A stretch of DNA of 64,000 nucleotides from UBA11051 sp964390495 (GTDB lineage: Bacteria > Armatimonadota > Zipacnadia > Zipacnadales > UBA11051). The stretch covers positions 62,001 to 126,000 of the forward strand of contig CAYMIN010000007.1 in the NCBI GenBank assembly GCA_964390495.1, written 5' to 3'. Below are positions 8,996 to 17,437 of this stretch, piece by piece; positions within the stretch are counted from its first letter, which is position 1, and each line of letters begins with the position of its first letter. The position numbers were made by a program, and so were the translations under genes. The notes beneath the pieces are model-generated. The model was not told the DNA's origin and searched no databases. It was given only the letters and a program-made list of their open reading frames with translations.

Positions 8996-9367
8996 ATGTA
9001 CGCCTCCCGCAGAAATTATTGGTAAGAAGTTCTCGGCAGCAAATGTAATCTCCTGCAGGGGGAAATAGGCTTTTGCGGGTGAGGTCGGGAAGCATGTTGA
9101 CGGGGAAAGGGGATGGAAAGTACACTGAGATGGCCATCTGCCGCAGCATCGCTGTAGGCTGTGGCGCAGTTGCTAGTATAGTGGTATCCATCAATCAGGC
9201 TGGTTGAGAACCTTCTCTATGAGAAGCTGGCCGGCCTTCATGCCCTTCGGGAGTATATGGAACGGAGATCAGCGTTAGCATACACCACGCTGAGAACCAC
9301 TACTGATTCGCCCGCATCGGCGTCAGCACGGGCTGAATACATCGTCACGACAAGGAAAATCAACGAA
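8996..9367. other. Intergenic region between divergent export and epimerase genes
   Basis: 372 bases that must hold promoters for both neighbours. I see a small perfect hairpin (CTTCTC-TAT-GAGAAG, 9212-9226). A TATAGT motif near 9177 could be a -10 element for the rightward gene but lacks a good -35. No ORF here is credible. Confidence 0.4.
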
Positions 9368-10135
9368 ATGAGAGTACTGATCACCGGAGCTGCGGGGCGG
9401 CTCGGGCGCAGGCTCACCACGACACTGGGGCTGCGCCACAACCTGCTGCTGGGCGACATAGTCCAACTAGATGACCCCCGCTTTATCCACCTGGATGTCA
9501 CAGACCTCGAGGCGGTTCACGCCGCCCTACAGCGCTGTGACGCCGTTGTGCACATGGCCATCGTGGACTGGCCGCTCTGTGGACCGGAGGAGACACTGCG
9601 CTATGCCCCGGCCACGCTGCAGGTGCATGTGCTGGGGACGCACAATATGCTGCAGGCCGCCTGGGAGGCAGGCGTGCGCCGGTTCGTCCACATCAGCTCA
9701 GTAAGCGTCGTTGACGGTCTGCCGGCAGACGCGATAATTACTTCAGAGACGCGCCATTACAGCAACGATCTCTACGGCATGACCAAGGGCTTCGGCGAGG
9801 ATGTCTGTCGTATGTTTCATGAGCGCTTCGGGCTGCCGATGGCGATTCTGCGGCTGGGGACTGTCTATATTCCGGAGACCGGCGGCGCCTGGCTCGGGAA
9901 CGTCTGCTACCCCGAGGGCGGGGCACAGCCTCCGCCGGCACCGACACGCATTCATGTGGATGACGTAACCCGCGCCATCGGCCTCGCTTTGGAGACACCC
10001 GAACCTGGCTACGCCCTAGTGCATATCGTCGGGGCTGATTCACCCCACCAATGGGATCTGAAAGCCGCTCGCCGTGTGTATGGCTGGGAGCCCGAGTACT
10101 CCTTCAGCTCGGATGGATTGCCGCACAGGATATAG
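9368..10135 (+). CDS. NAD-dependent epimerase/dehydratase (extended SDR)
   Basis: 255 residues. The ATG at 9368 puts the Rossmann motif at the very N-terminus (MRVLITGAAGRLG, GxxGxxG). Downstream are VVHMAIV, the ISSVSVV strand and YGMTKG, the catalytic YxxxK pair of extended short-chain dehydrogenases. Such enzymes act on nucleotide sugars (epimerisation, dehydration) or related sugar substrates in the cytoplasm. The protein is shorter than typical GalE (about 330), with a reduced substrate domain, more like the uronate dehydrogenase size class. Start candidates further upstream (9257) lack a family match. The exact substrate cannot be read from sequence. Confidence 0.82.
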   Translation: MRVLITGAAGRLGRRLTTTLGLRHNLLLGDIVQLDDPRFIHLDVTDLEAVHAALQRCDAVVHMAIVDWPLCGPEETLRYAPATLQVHVLGTHNMLQAAWEAGVRRFVHISSVSVVDGLPADAIITSETRHYSNDLYGMTKGFGEDVCRMFHERFGLPMAILRLGTVYIPETGGAWLGNVCYPEGGAQPPPAPTRIHVDDVTRAIGLALETPEPGYALVHIVGADSPHQWDLKAARRVYGWEPEYSFSSDGLPHRI

Positions 10136-10336
10136 CCGAGGCGGTTTTCCCATACACCAACGACAGGCCTCACCCTAGCCCTCTCCCGCACGCGGGAGAG
10201 GCGACAACAGCAAAACGGCAACGGCGGTCGGGCTGCCCTGCGACGTTGCTCAGCACCGTGAGCTTGTCGAACGGTCGAACGGCCGAACGGGAAAGCCCGC
10301 CCCACGCGGGTATTGCAGTAATGGCCGAGCACGGGG
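10136..10336. repeat. Intergenic repeat debris with hairpin
   Basis: Contains a perfect 8-bp hairpin CTCTCCCG-CACG-CGGGAGAG (10181-10200), a GTGAGCTTGTCGAAC motif, and a GAAAGCCCGCCCCACGCG motif (about 10290-10307) that recurs near 35553, 37273 and 38660. These look like members of several short dispersed intergenic families. Confidence 0.55.
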
Positions 10337-12148
10337 CTAGAAATCCATGGCGTAATAGATCTCGCGGTCAAGGCCAGGAGCCTGCTCGTGTAAGGTGTAC
10401 TTGCTGATCAGGACCTGTACGTATAACAAGGACTCAAGCTCCTCCTTATCGCGATAGGAAGCCGGGTTCAGCTCCGCCAGCCGCGCCGACGAAATCCCCG
10501 GCACCTCCACCGGTACCAGCACCCGCTCGCCCCAAACCGGATGCGGCTCGTACTTCACCGCCTCGCGGGCCGCCTGGAATAAGAATAGCTCCGTCTCCTC
10601 AATCGTCGGGCTGGTACCGCCCTCGGGAGTAGGCTTGCCATGGGTGTAGCGGAATACCACCTGCGGGACGTGTAGCTCCTCCTCGCCGAGCTTGCCCTCA
10701 ACCCACTCGTACGCGGCACCAATGCGGCCAGTAGTGCTGACCTGATAGACCTCCAGCTCGCGATCAGTGCCGACCTTGCCGGCAATCAGATCGCGGAAGC
10801 GATGCACATGCTCGGCACTGCCGACCCCCATAGTGAAAGGCAAGCAGTAACGGGTCTCATACTTGGTCTGACCGACACCGGCAGCCTCCTGAGCGGGATG
10901 GCCCACCGTGCGGCCATCAGCCAGGACCTTAGCAGCGAAATTGGGGTCGGCAATCTTCAGCCAGGCATAGTCGGTGAGATGGCCGGGACTGATGAATACC
11001 GCCATGTTCGGCGGCATCGTGGAATCGACGCTGCCATCGAAATAGCCGGTGTCCTCCATGCGTAAGACTGTGCGAGCGTTGCGGTTGAGCACGCCATTGT
11101 ACTGGAATAGCTCGCCGGCAAAGCTGACATCGCCATCCTCGTCCCACTCGGTGTTCTCGTGGAGGGCATGGGGATCGCGAGCGGCATTGTAGATGGCGAC
11201 CTGGTGCTCGTCCACGTCCTCGGTCTTGGTCCAGGCGCCGCTCTCCGAGCCGACAACCTGATCGGGCCACCAGCCGGTGATGTCATCATTCTTGAGCGCC
11301 TGGTCATAAACGAACTTCTCGATGTCAATGCCGAACTGCTGCTTGAAAAGCGGCGCGGTCTGCTCGTTGACAACGTAAAGCCCGTGAGTGGACTTGCCGG
11401 TGCCGCTGAGGCCCCAGCAGCCCATCACCATGCGCTTTTCAGTACCGTCATCGCGGCGGACCGTGAACTCCTTGAGCGAGGCATGCTCGCCGGTGCCGCC
11501 CTGCTGGTAGCAATGAAGAATCCAGTGAGAAAGGAAGCCCTTCTTCGTCTCGCCCTGGTAAGAAGTGGCAGTGGCGACGGTGTAGCCGTGGTTGGGGAAG
11601 CGAATCACCCGCAGCATCTCGCCACTGCCAGGGAGGCTGGGATTCTGTAGGTACTGAGGTATGAAGAATAGGGTGGCCTGAGGCTGGCTGCCAGGGTCGG
11701 CCGGGAAGTTGAGCTGCTTCCAACGATAAGCAATATCCGGGAACTGCGGGTCGCAGTAGAGCCGGCAGTGCATCTGGGCGCGGGAGCCGGGACTTCCAAG
11801 ATTGGCGTCCACCTGGATCATCGGGCGACAGAGGATCTGCTCAAGAACCTTGAGCATCAAGCTGCGGTGCTCGTTCTTGAGCTCGTGCTCGCTGTTGATG
11901 ACGACGGTATTTGAGGCACTGCGGCTCCAGATGTTGGAGGTCCAGCCCCAACTGCTATTCTTGTACTGAGTGCCATAGGACATGGCGCGCTGAAGTAAAT
12001 CGTCGGGGTTGTTCTGGATGGCTTCGATGCCGCAGCGTTGCTTGTTCTCGACGATTTCATCGAAGATGCGCAGGAAATTCTCAATGGTAATATGCCCAAT
12101 GGTGGTGGGCATTGTGGGTTGGGATGATGATTGGCGGTCTTTGGTCAT
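10337..12148 (-). CDS. Phosphoenolpyruvate carboxykinase (ATP-type), divergent
   Basis: 603 residues. The ATG at 12148 has GGAGGGG five bases upstream; an in-frame start at 12175 is less likely. Signatures of the ATP-dependent PEPCK fold are present: a GE-x-KKG motif (YQGETKKGFLS), the P-loop WGLSGTGKSTHG, a following NDDITGW that corresponds to the kinase-2 DDEHGW of the family, and then IYNAARDPHALHENTEWDEDG. The enzyme converts oxaloacetate plus ATP to PEP, CO2 and ADP in gluconeogenesis. It is longer than the usual 530 residues and the HCSAN motif before the P-loop is not visible, so it belongs to a divergent branch and could have altered specificity. A good promoter lies at 12194-12222. 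Confidence 0.75.
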   Translation of the reverse strand: MTKDRQSSSQPTMPTTIGHITIENFLRIFDEIVENKQRCGIEAIQNNPDDLLQRAMSYGTQYKNSSWGWTSNIWSRSASNTVVINSEHELKNEHRSLMLKVLEQILCRPMIQVDANLGSPGSRAQMHCRLYCDPQFPDIAYRWKQLNFPADPGSQPQATLFFIPQYLQNPSLPGSGEMLRVIRFPNHGYTVATATSYQGETKKGFLSHWILHCYQQGGTGEHASLKEFTVRRDDGTEKRMVMGCWGLSGTGKSTHGLYVVNEQTAPLFKQQFGIDIEKFVYDQALKNDDITGWWPDQVVGSESGAWTKTEDVDEHQVAIYNAARDPHALHENTEWDEDGDVSFAGELFQYNGVLNRNARTVLRMEDTGYFDGSVDSTMPPNMAVFISPGHLTDYAWLKIADPNFAAKVLADGRTVGHPAQEAAGVGQTKYETRYCLPFTMGVGSAEHVHRFRDLIAGKVGTDRELEVYQVSTTGRIGAAYEWVEGKLGEEELHVPQVVFRYTHGKPTPEGGTSPTIEETELFLFQAAREAVKYEPHPVWGERVLVPVEVPGISSARLAELNPASYRDKEELESLLYVQVLISKYTLHEQAPGLDREIYYAMDF

Positions 12149-12193
12149 GGCTACCCCTCCGCGATTGTGGCTCAATCAGGGTGGTAAGGCGAC

Positions 12194-12222
12194 ATCTTAG
12201 GTGTTGCATGGGCGAGAGTCAA
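12194..12222 (-). promoter_or_regulatory. Sigma-70-like promoter of the PEPCK gene
   Basis: Read on the minus strand: TTGACT, 17 bases, TAAGAT, with the -10 element 46 bases upstream of the ATG at 12148. Both boxes are close to consensus and the spacing is ideal. Confidence 0.6.
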
Positions 12223-12693
12223 GCGGCGAATGCTATATTGCTATGTTAACATACTCTTTTCTACAGAAGCCGCGTAATACCTGCAGCAGGAGAAAAATTG
12301 TGTGGGTGTACGAAGAGATGGAGGTAACGGCAATGAGTCGAGCAGGATGCCCGCCCCACGGGATTAAGGTACTCTCTCCCCTTGTGTTCCGATCTCCCCT
12401 AGGGGACAGGGGACAAGGGTACCGGATTCTGTAGGGCGAGGACCTGTGCCCCGCCGAGAGTACCATACGACAACGACCGGCGCGGCACCCTTCGGCAGGC
12501 TCACGGCAGGCAGGCCCGCGCCCTGCGCGCCTGCGGCAGCAAAAAGAAAAAAGGATGAAGCCGAAAACTAAAGAATGCTAACACCAAAACGAAACCGCAC
12601 CAAATCAATAAGCAAATACCAGATCGGCACGCTAATTTCAATGCCTACCTAATTGCAGTATGTGATGTCACCCCGAAAAGGTAAATAACACAT
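12223..12693. other. Intergenic region with dispersed repeats
   Basis: About 470 bases without a credible gene. It holds an inverted pair CCCTTGT/ACAAGGG around 12379-12420 enclosing the palindrome TCCCCTAGGGGA, a GCCCGCCCCACGGG motif (about 12348), and a CTTCGGCAGGCTCA motif (about 12489). The part nearest 12694 is A-rich and probably contains the promoter of the following gene, with no clear boxes. Confidence 0.45.
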
Positions 12694-14367
12694 ATGAAAA
12701 AGCAAGTCCTGGCGATAATCAGCCACGTGCGGCGGCCCGAGGTCTGGCCGCGTATCTGCATCTGGGCCGTAGTACTGCTGTCGCTGCTGCTCAGAACCTG
12801 GAACCTAGGCGTCGCCCCCGACTTCTCCGGTGACGAAGGCAGCTCGCTTGAGACCGCCAAGGGCGTCTGGCAATACGGCACGATGACGCGATGGTTCCTG
12901 CGCGTGCCCTACCTGGATCACGCCAAAGGTATCGTGTCATACTGGCTGATGGCGCGCGTGTTCGATATCTTCGGGATGGGCGTCTGGCAAGCACGAATCG
13001 TGGCCGCGCTGGCCGGAGTTATGACGACATTCCTAGTAATCCAGTTCGCCAAGATGGCGCTGGGCTGGGAAGCCGGAGCCATCGCCGGCCTCTTTCACGC
13101 AACTTCATACCATATCCTGATGTACGAGCGGTGTAGCAAGGCCACCAGCCTAGCCGCTATGTTGGTGCTGGCCGCAGCCCTGCTGCTGTACCTGGCCCTG
13201 CAACGGAAAAACGTACTGACCGGCGTACTGGCAGGGCTAGTGGCGGGACTATCACTGGTTACCAAGATAGCCTTTGCGTACTTTCTGGCGGCGGTCTTGC
13301 TGTACGCCATCGGCCAGTTACTGCTGGGCAAGCAACGGCGCGAGGTCGGGCAAGTGTTGCTGGCCTTCGTGGTCGGCCTGGCGATCCCCGGCGCAGGTTG
13401 GCTGCTATACTACAACTACTGGGAGGGCCAAGAGGTATTCGCGGCAGGAAGGGAAGCGTATGGCGTGCTGCAGACGTATATCCCCCGCGCCAGTCGCTAT
13501 ACCCTGACCTCGTTTGATTTCAGCGAGGTCGGCTTCGACCTGAATGCCTATCAAGCGAGGACGATGTGGGTAATCGTGCACTACCTGGTGTGGGACCCGA
13601 TCCGCTGCCTGGGAGTGCTGGGAGCGATCTACCTGCTGGCCCGCAAGCGGCAGTTGGGAATCGCCTGGTACATGGTTATGACAGTACTAGCCGGCCTGGT
13701 GGCCTACTGGATATTCGACGGGGCGACCGGCTACTACTTCCCCTCGAATGTGATGGCTTACGCCATGAGCGGGGTCTTCATCGGGAGCCTCTGGGAGGCA
13801 TGCGGTAAGAGCCAAGGGCTGCGGTATGGCCTGGCCGTGGGGATCGGCCTAATCTGCCTGTTCGGCGTCACTCTGACAGTGCCGATGGACACCTATGGGA
13901 GTCAGCGAGAACGCTATCCGACAGAATGGGGGCCGGTCCTGGAAGCCGATAGGGGCTATAACATCGCGACCGCCCGCTGGATCGAGGCGAACCTGCCGGC
14001 TGAAGCCACCTACTACGGCCCCTCGACCATACTGGCATTGACGCAGTTGAGATACGTCCCGACTCTGTACGACGACTATGCCGAGGTTTTCAGAAAATAC
14101 CGGCCAACATTCCTGGTGCTGGATCGAGAAGGCAGTCACGCAATCGCGGAGGGAACACGAGCCGACCCGCATAAGACACTGGAGCTGAGGCTAATCAGGG
14201 AAGTGAAGTCGCCCTTCGGCGACACCGAGACCAGCCTCTACCGGATAGAAGGGCTGAAAGCGGCTGAAACGGTGCTGTCGCAGAGAGCGCTAGAATATCT
14301 GCGGGCCTACCCGACCGGCCGGCCGCCGGACTTTTCGCCTGAGGTGCTGGAGCAGGGGAACGATTGA
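12694..14367 (+). CDS. GT39-like polytopic membrane glycosyltransferase
   Basis: 557 residues with roughly ten hydrophobic segments. After the first membrane helix (IWAVVLLSLLLRTWNLG) comes an acidic loop, APDFSGDEGSS, in the position of the conserved Asp/Glu of the ArnT/PMT (GT39, GT83) families. These enzymes move a sugar from a lipid-phosphate donor to a protein or lipid on the outer face of the inner membrane. A soluble C-terminal part of about 150 residues follows the membrane region. The substrate is unknown. The gene ends 43 bases from the convergent response-regulator gene. Confidence 0.72.
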   Translation: MKKQVLAIISHVRRPEVWPRICIWAVVLLSLLLRTWNLGVAPDFSGDEGSSLETAKGVWQYGTMTRWFLRVPYLDHAKGIVSYWLMARVFDIFGMGVWQARIVAALAGVMTTFLVIQFAKMALGWEAGAIAGLFHATSYHILMYERCSKATSLAAMLVLAAALLLYLALQRKNVLTGVLAGLVAGLSLVTKIAFAYFLAAVLLYAIGQLLLGKQRREVGQVLLAFVVGLAIPGAGWLLYYNYWEGQEVFAAGREAYGVLQTYIPRASRYTLTSFDFSEVGFDLNAYQARTMWVIVHYLVWDPIRCLGVLGAIYLLARKRQLGIAWYMVMTVLAGLVAYWIFDGATGYYFPSNVMAYAMSGVFIGSLWEACGKSQGLRYGLAVGIGLICLFGVTLTVPMDTYGSQRERYPTEWGPVLEADRGYNIATARWIEANLPAEATYYGPSTILALTQLRYVPTLYDDYAEVFRKYRPTFLVLDREGSHAIAEGTRADPHKTLELRLIREVKSPFGDTETSLYRIEGLKAAETVLSQRALEYLRAYPTGRPPDFSPEVLEQGND

Positions 14368-14410
14368 TAGAGGGGCGCATACCGGCAGCCCTCGCCCTGA
14401 GTCTCGGCGG

Positions 14411-15112
14411 TTATGGCGAGGAGACCAGCTTGTAGCCGACCGAACGGACTGTCACCACGCGCCGCGGCTTGCGCGGATTCTTCTCGATCTTGGCCCGCAG
14501 ATTGGCGATGTGAACCTCCACCAGATGGGTGTCATACTGGTCATAATCCCAAACCTTCTGCAAAAGCTCGCGGTGGCTAAACACGCGACCGGGGCTCTCC
14601 GCTAAGGCCTGCAGCAGGCCAAACTCCGTAGGCGTCAGATCAATGACTTTGCCGGCAATGGTGACTTGATGACCGTCAGGGTCTATGGTGATGTCCCCGA
14701 CCTCAAGTACCGCGCTGACCGGCGCAATGCCACGACTGGGCTGAACCCTGCGTAACACGGCCTTGACGCGGGCCACCAGCTCGTCAAGGCTGAACGGCTT
14801 GGTGACATAATCGTCGGCGCCGACTTCAAGGCCGACGATGCGGTTGACCTCCTCAGCCCGGGCCGTAAGCATGATAATAGGGACCGCGGAGGTGTGCCGG
14901 ATGCGCTGGCAGATAGTGACACCGTCAATGTCAGGAAGGCCGAGGTCAAGGATGATAAGCGCGGGGTCAGAGGTTTCCAGGAGCTCAAAGAGCTTTCCGC
15001 CACTGAGAACATAAGAGGTCTCGAAGCCTTCGAGCTCGAGTTTGGCTGCGACGGCCTTGGCGATCGCAGCGTCATCATCAACAATAACTACCAAGGGCGG
15101 CTCTGTTGACAT
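14411..15112 (-). CDS. OmpR/PhoB-family response regulator
   Basis: 233 residues: receiver domain with acidic pair D12/D13, phospho-acceptor D56 (IILDLGLPD), T83 and K105 (YVTKPFSLDEL), then a winged-helix DNA-binding domain (about 135-230, with LTPTEFGLLQALAESPGRVFS split over two elements and VRSVGYKL at the end). Closest in style to KdpE/PhoB. It lies downstream of, and in the same direction as, the Tad operon, 106 bases beyond tadC, but no histidine kinase is adjacent, so its partner is encoded elsewhere. It may be transcribed separately because a large hairpin intervenes at 15169-15205. Confidence 0.93.
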   Translation of the reverse strand: MSTEPPLVVIVDDDAAIAKAVAAKLELEGFETSYVLSGGKLFELLETSDPALIILDLGLPDIDGVTICQRIRHTSAVPIIMLTARAEEVNRIVGLEVGADDYVTKPFSLDELVARVKAVLRRVQPSRGIAPVSAVLEVGDITIDPDGHQVTIAGKVIDLTPTEFGLLQALAESPGRVFSHRELLQKVWDYDQYDTHLVEVHIANLRAKIEKNPRKPRRVVTVRSVGYKLVSSP

Positions 15113-15168
15113 TTGCTTCCCTTCTTTTGAGCCTGAATCGTGGGGCAGGCTCTAGAAGCAGCACGACT

Positions 15169-15205
15169 GGCGCGCCGCGTCAGTCACGAACATGACGGGC
15201 GCGCC
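15169..15205 (-). terminator. Large hairpin at the end of the Tad operon
   Basis: GCGCGCC-GCGTCA pairs with TGACGG-GCGCGC around a 10-base loop, with one bulged base. It sits immediately after tadC on the minus strand. No T-run follows, so it may act as a 3' stabiliser or attenuator. Confidence 0.35.
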
Positions 15206-15218
15206 TCTAGGTTTAGGC

Positions 15219-16166
15219 TTAACCACCCCCAATACCTCCACCTAGCGTGTGCATAATCTGAATTGCCCCCGGCCCGAGGATGACCACAAACAGCGCCGGG
15301 AAGATACATAAGACCAAGGGGAACAGCATCTTGGTCGAGAGCACAGCACCCTGCTCTTTGATGCGGATACTGCGCTGCGTGCGTAGCGCGTCGGAGTGAG
15401 CTCTGAGCGCACGGGCGATACTTACGCCAAGCGTCTGAGCCTGGTAGAGCGCGGCGACGAGCGTAGAGAGCTCGGGCACATTGACGCGATCGGCCATGTC
15501 CTGCCAGGCGTCACTGCGGCGCTTGCCGAGACGGACCTCTACAAGGGTGCGATTGAACTCGTCCACCAAGGGGCCTTCTTTGCGGGCGACGACTTCGGCG
15601 AGAGCGCCGTCAAGCCCCATGCCGGCCTCAGTACAGACTACCAGGAGGTCGAGAAGGTCGGGCAGGGAACGGCGGATCTGGGCCTGGCGGGCCTTGGCAC
15701 AGTTGCCGATGAGGTAATCGGGTATCATGCCAACGACCAGCAGAACGACCAGGGTGAGACCGAGACGCATGTGTGGGGGACTGGAGGCAAGGGTGGTGAA
15801 GCTGATGTAGGCGACACCGGCGGCCACGAAAGCAGCAGCCCCGCGCATGAGCAAGAAGAGTGGCTCGGTGATGCCCATCGGGTAGCCGGCAGAGGCCAGC
15901 TTGCTACGGGCGGCGCGGATCATGCCTTCAGGAGCCGCGTCGGTGAGCCGGCCGACAATGGCCTCAGTGACGGGCTTGATGATGCGTTCGCTAAAGGATG
16001 CAGAAAGCTCCTCGGAAACCGCCGAGCGCAACTGGGGGGCCGCCCCCGGCTGCTGGAGCACCTCCTCACGGCGGCGCTGGCGGCGCTCGGCCGTAGTCGG
16101 CTGGGCCAGGCCAAGATAGGCCAGGATTGCTGCAACAACCACAATGCCGATAATAAGCGCTAGCAT
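15219..16166 (-). CDS. tadC: Tad pilus assembly platform protein TadC
   Basis: 315 residues of the type II secretion system F (GspF) family: an N-terminal membrane segment (LALIIGIVVVAAILAYLGLA), two central hydrophobic segments, a cytoplasmic domain with the characteristic LPDLLDLLVVCTEAGMGLDGAL motif region and VARAL/LRTQRSIRIKEQG, and a C-terminal membrane segment. TadC pairs with TadB to form the inner-membrane platform that the TadA/CpaF ATPase turns. An internal promoter candidate lies at 16200-16228, in an unusual 248-base gap behind tadB. Confidence 0.9.
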   Translation of the reverse strand: MLALIIGIVVVAAILAYLGLAQPTTAERRQRRREEVLQQPGAAPQLRSAVSEELSASFSERIIKPVTEAIVGRLTDAAPEGMIRAARSKLASAGYPMGITEPLFLLMRGAAAFVAAGVAYISFTTLASSPPHMRLGLTLVVLLVVGMIPDYLIGNCAKARQAQIRRSLPDLLDLLVVCTEAGMGLDGALAEVVARKEGPLVDEFNRTLVEVRLGKRRSDAWQDMADRVNVPELSTLVAALYQAQTLGVSIARALRAHSDALRTQRSIRIKEQGAVLSTKMLFPLVLCIFPALFVVILGPGAIQIMHTLGGGIGGG

Positions 16167-16199
16167 GGATTAGCTACACTCCACGTTGTTGATGGCGAT

Positions 16200-16228
16200 A
16201 TCATAACATAGATTGACAGATGCCACAA
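16200..16228 (-). promoter_or_regulatory. Internal promoter candidate before tadC
   Basis: Minus strand TTGTGG, 17 bases, TATGAT, ending 34 bases upstream of the tadC start. It could supply extra tadC transcript independently of the upstream Tad genes. Confidence 0.45.
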
Positions 16229-16414
16229 AGTCGCGGGGGCAAGCGGGTGGACGTAAGTGCTGTCGGTAGCCCCGAACCGGGTCGGCGAAGGCCTGGAGCT
16301 GGAAGACCGAGCTCCGTGGCGTCTGCTCCAGGGCCAAGTTCCACGACGCTTTTTGTGAGACCCGACAGTACATAGCAATAGACTCCAGATGTCCCCGGGT
16401 AACCGGCAAGGCTA

Positions 16415-17383
16415 TTAGAGCTCGACATCAAGCATTTTACGGATAATCAAAATGCCGACAATGAGCAGGACGACGGCACCGCCGAGCAGCAAGTGCCCAA
16501 TCGGGTCGGTGAGTAAGGGTGCGAGATAGCCCGGGCTAACGGAATTGACAATGAAGGCCAGGACAAAGGGCATTCCGACCAGGATCATCGCAGAGAGGCG
16601 GCCTTCGGCAGTGGCAGCGGAGATTTCGCCGGCCAGAGCGATGCGGTCGCGGATCATGGTGCCGATCTGGTCGAGGATTTCGGCCAGGTTGCCGCCGACG
16701 GCCAACTGTGTCTGAACGGCGGAAACAATCAGCTCCATGTCATAGTTTTCGGTGCGGTCCACCAGCTCTCCAAGAGCGTTGGCTAGGGAGGCGCCAAACC
16801 TGACTTCCTGGACGACGCGGGCGAACTCGTCACTAAGTGGGGGCTGCATCTGGCTGACGAGTATCTGGACGCCGCTGAGAAATGAATGTCCGGAGCGCAG
16901 GGATGATGAGAGGATATCGAGCATGTCGGGAATTTGGGCGCTCAGATGAGCCTGGCGGCGCGATTGCTTGGCCTTGAGATAGACGTAAGGAGCGGCTAGG
17001 CCGACCAGGGCCAGCACAACGGCGGTGGAGACATTGCCCTTGGTGGCGAGAATGCCGAGGATATAGCCGATCAGTGCGCAAGCGAAGGTCAAAGCTAGCA
17101 GCTCCGACGGTCGCCAGACAAGTCCGGCGCGGAGGATAAGCAACTGGAGGCGTTTGCCGAGCTTGGAATTCTGCAAGAAGCCGCTGAGTAGGGGAGCGGG
17201 ATCAATATCGGGCTTGTCAGATTTCGGCGAGGGCGTGGCTTCAGGCTGGAGCGGGCGGCCCTGTTTGAGCTCGGTGAGGCGCCGGCGGCGGATCTCAAAT
17301 GCCGAGATCGCGGCAGATAAGAGAGCCAGTGTGCCGACAAACACGGCGATGAAGATGAAACCTAGCGGCAACCACAAAGGCAC
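16415..17383 (-). CDS. tadB: Tad pilus assembly platform protein TadB
   Basis: 322 residues, GspF family. It starts with GTG at 17383 (AGGGGAA five bases upstream). An N-terminal membrane helix is followed by a cytoplasmic linker, two membrane helices (about 90-130), the signature QIPDMLDILSSSLRSGHSF and NLAEILDQIGTMIRDR, and two C-terminal membrane helices. Partner of TadC in the pilus motor platform. It lies 54 bases after cpaF in the same operon. Confidence 0.9.
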   Translation of the reverse strand: MPLWLPLGFIFIAVFVGTLALLSAAISAFEIRRRRLTELKQGRPLQPEATPSPKSDKPDIDPAPLLSGFLQNSKLGKRLQLLILRAGLVWRPSELLALTFACALIGYILGILATKGNVSTAVVLALVGLAAPYVYLKAKQSRRQAHLSAQIPDMLDILSSSLRSGHSFLSGVQILVSQMQPPLSDEFARVVQEVRFGASLANALGELVDRTENYDMELIVSAVQTQLAVGGNLAEILDQIGTMIRDRIALAGEISAATAEGRLSAMILVGMPFVLAFIVNSVSPGYLAPLLTDPIGHLLLGGAVVLLIVGILIIRKMLDVEL

Positions 17384-17437
17384 ACGAATTCCCCTTCCCG
17401 CCGGTATGCGGAGGAGTTTGATCGAGCCGGTGACCGG

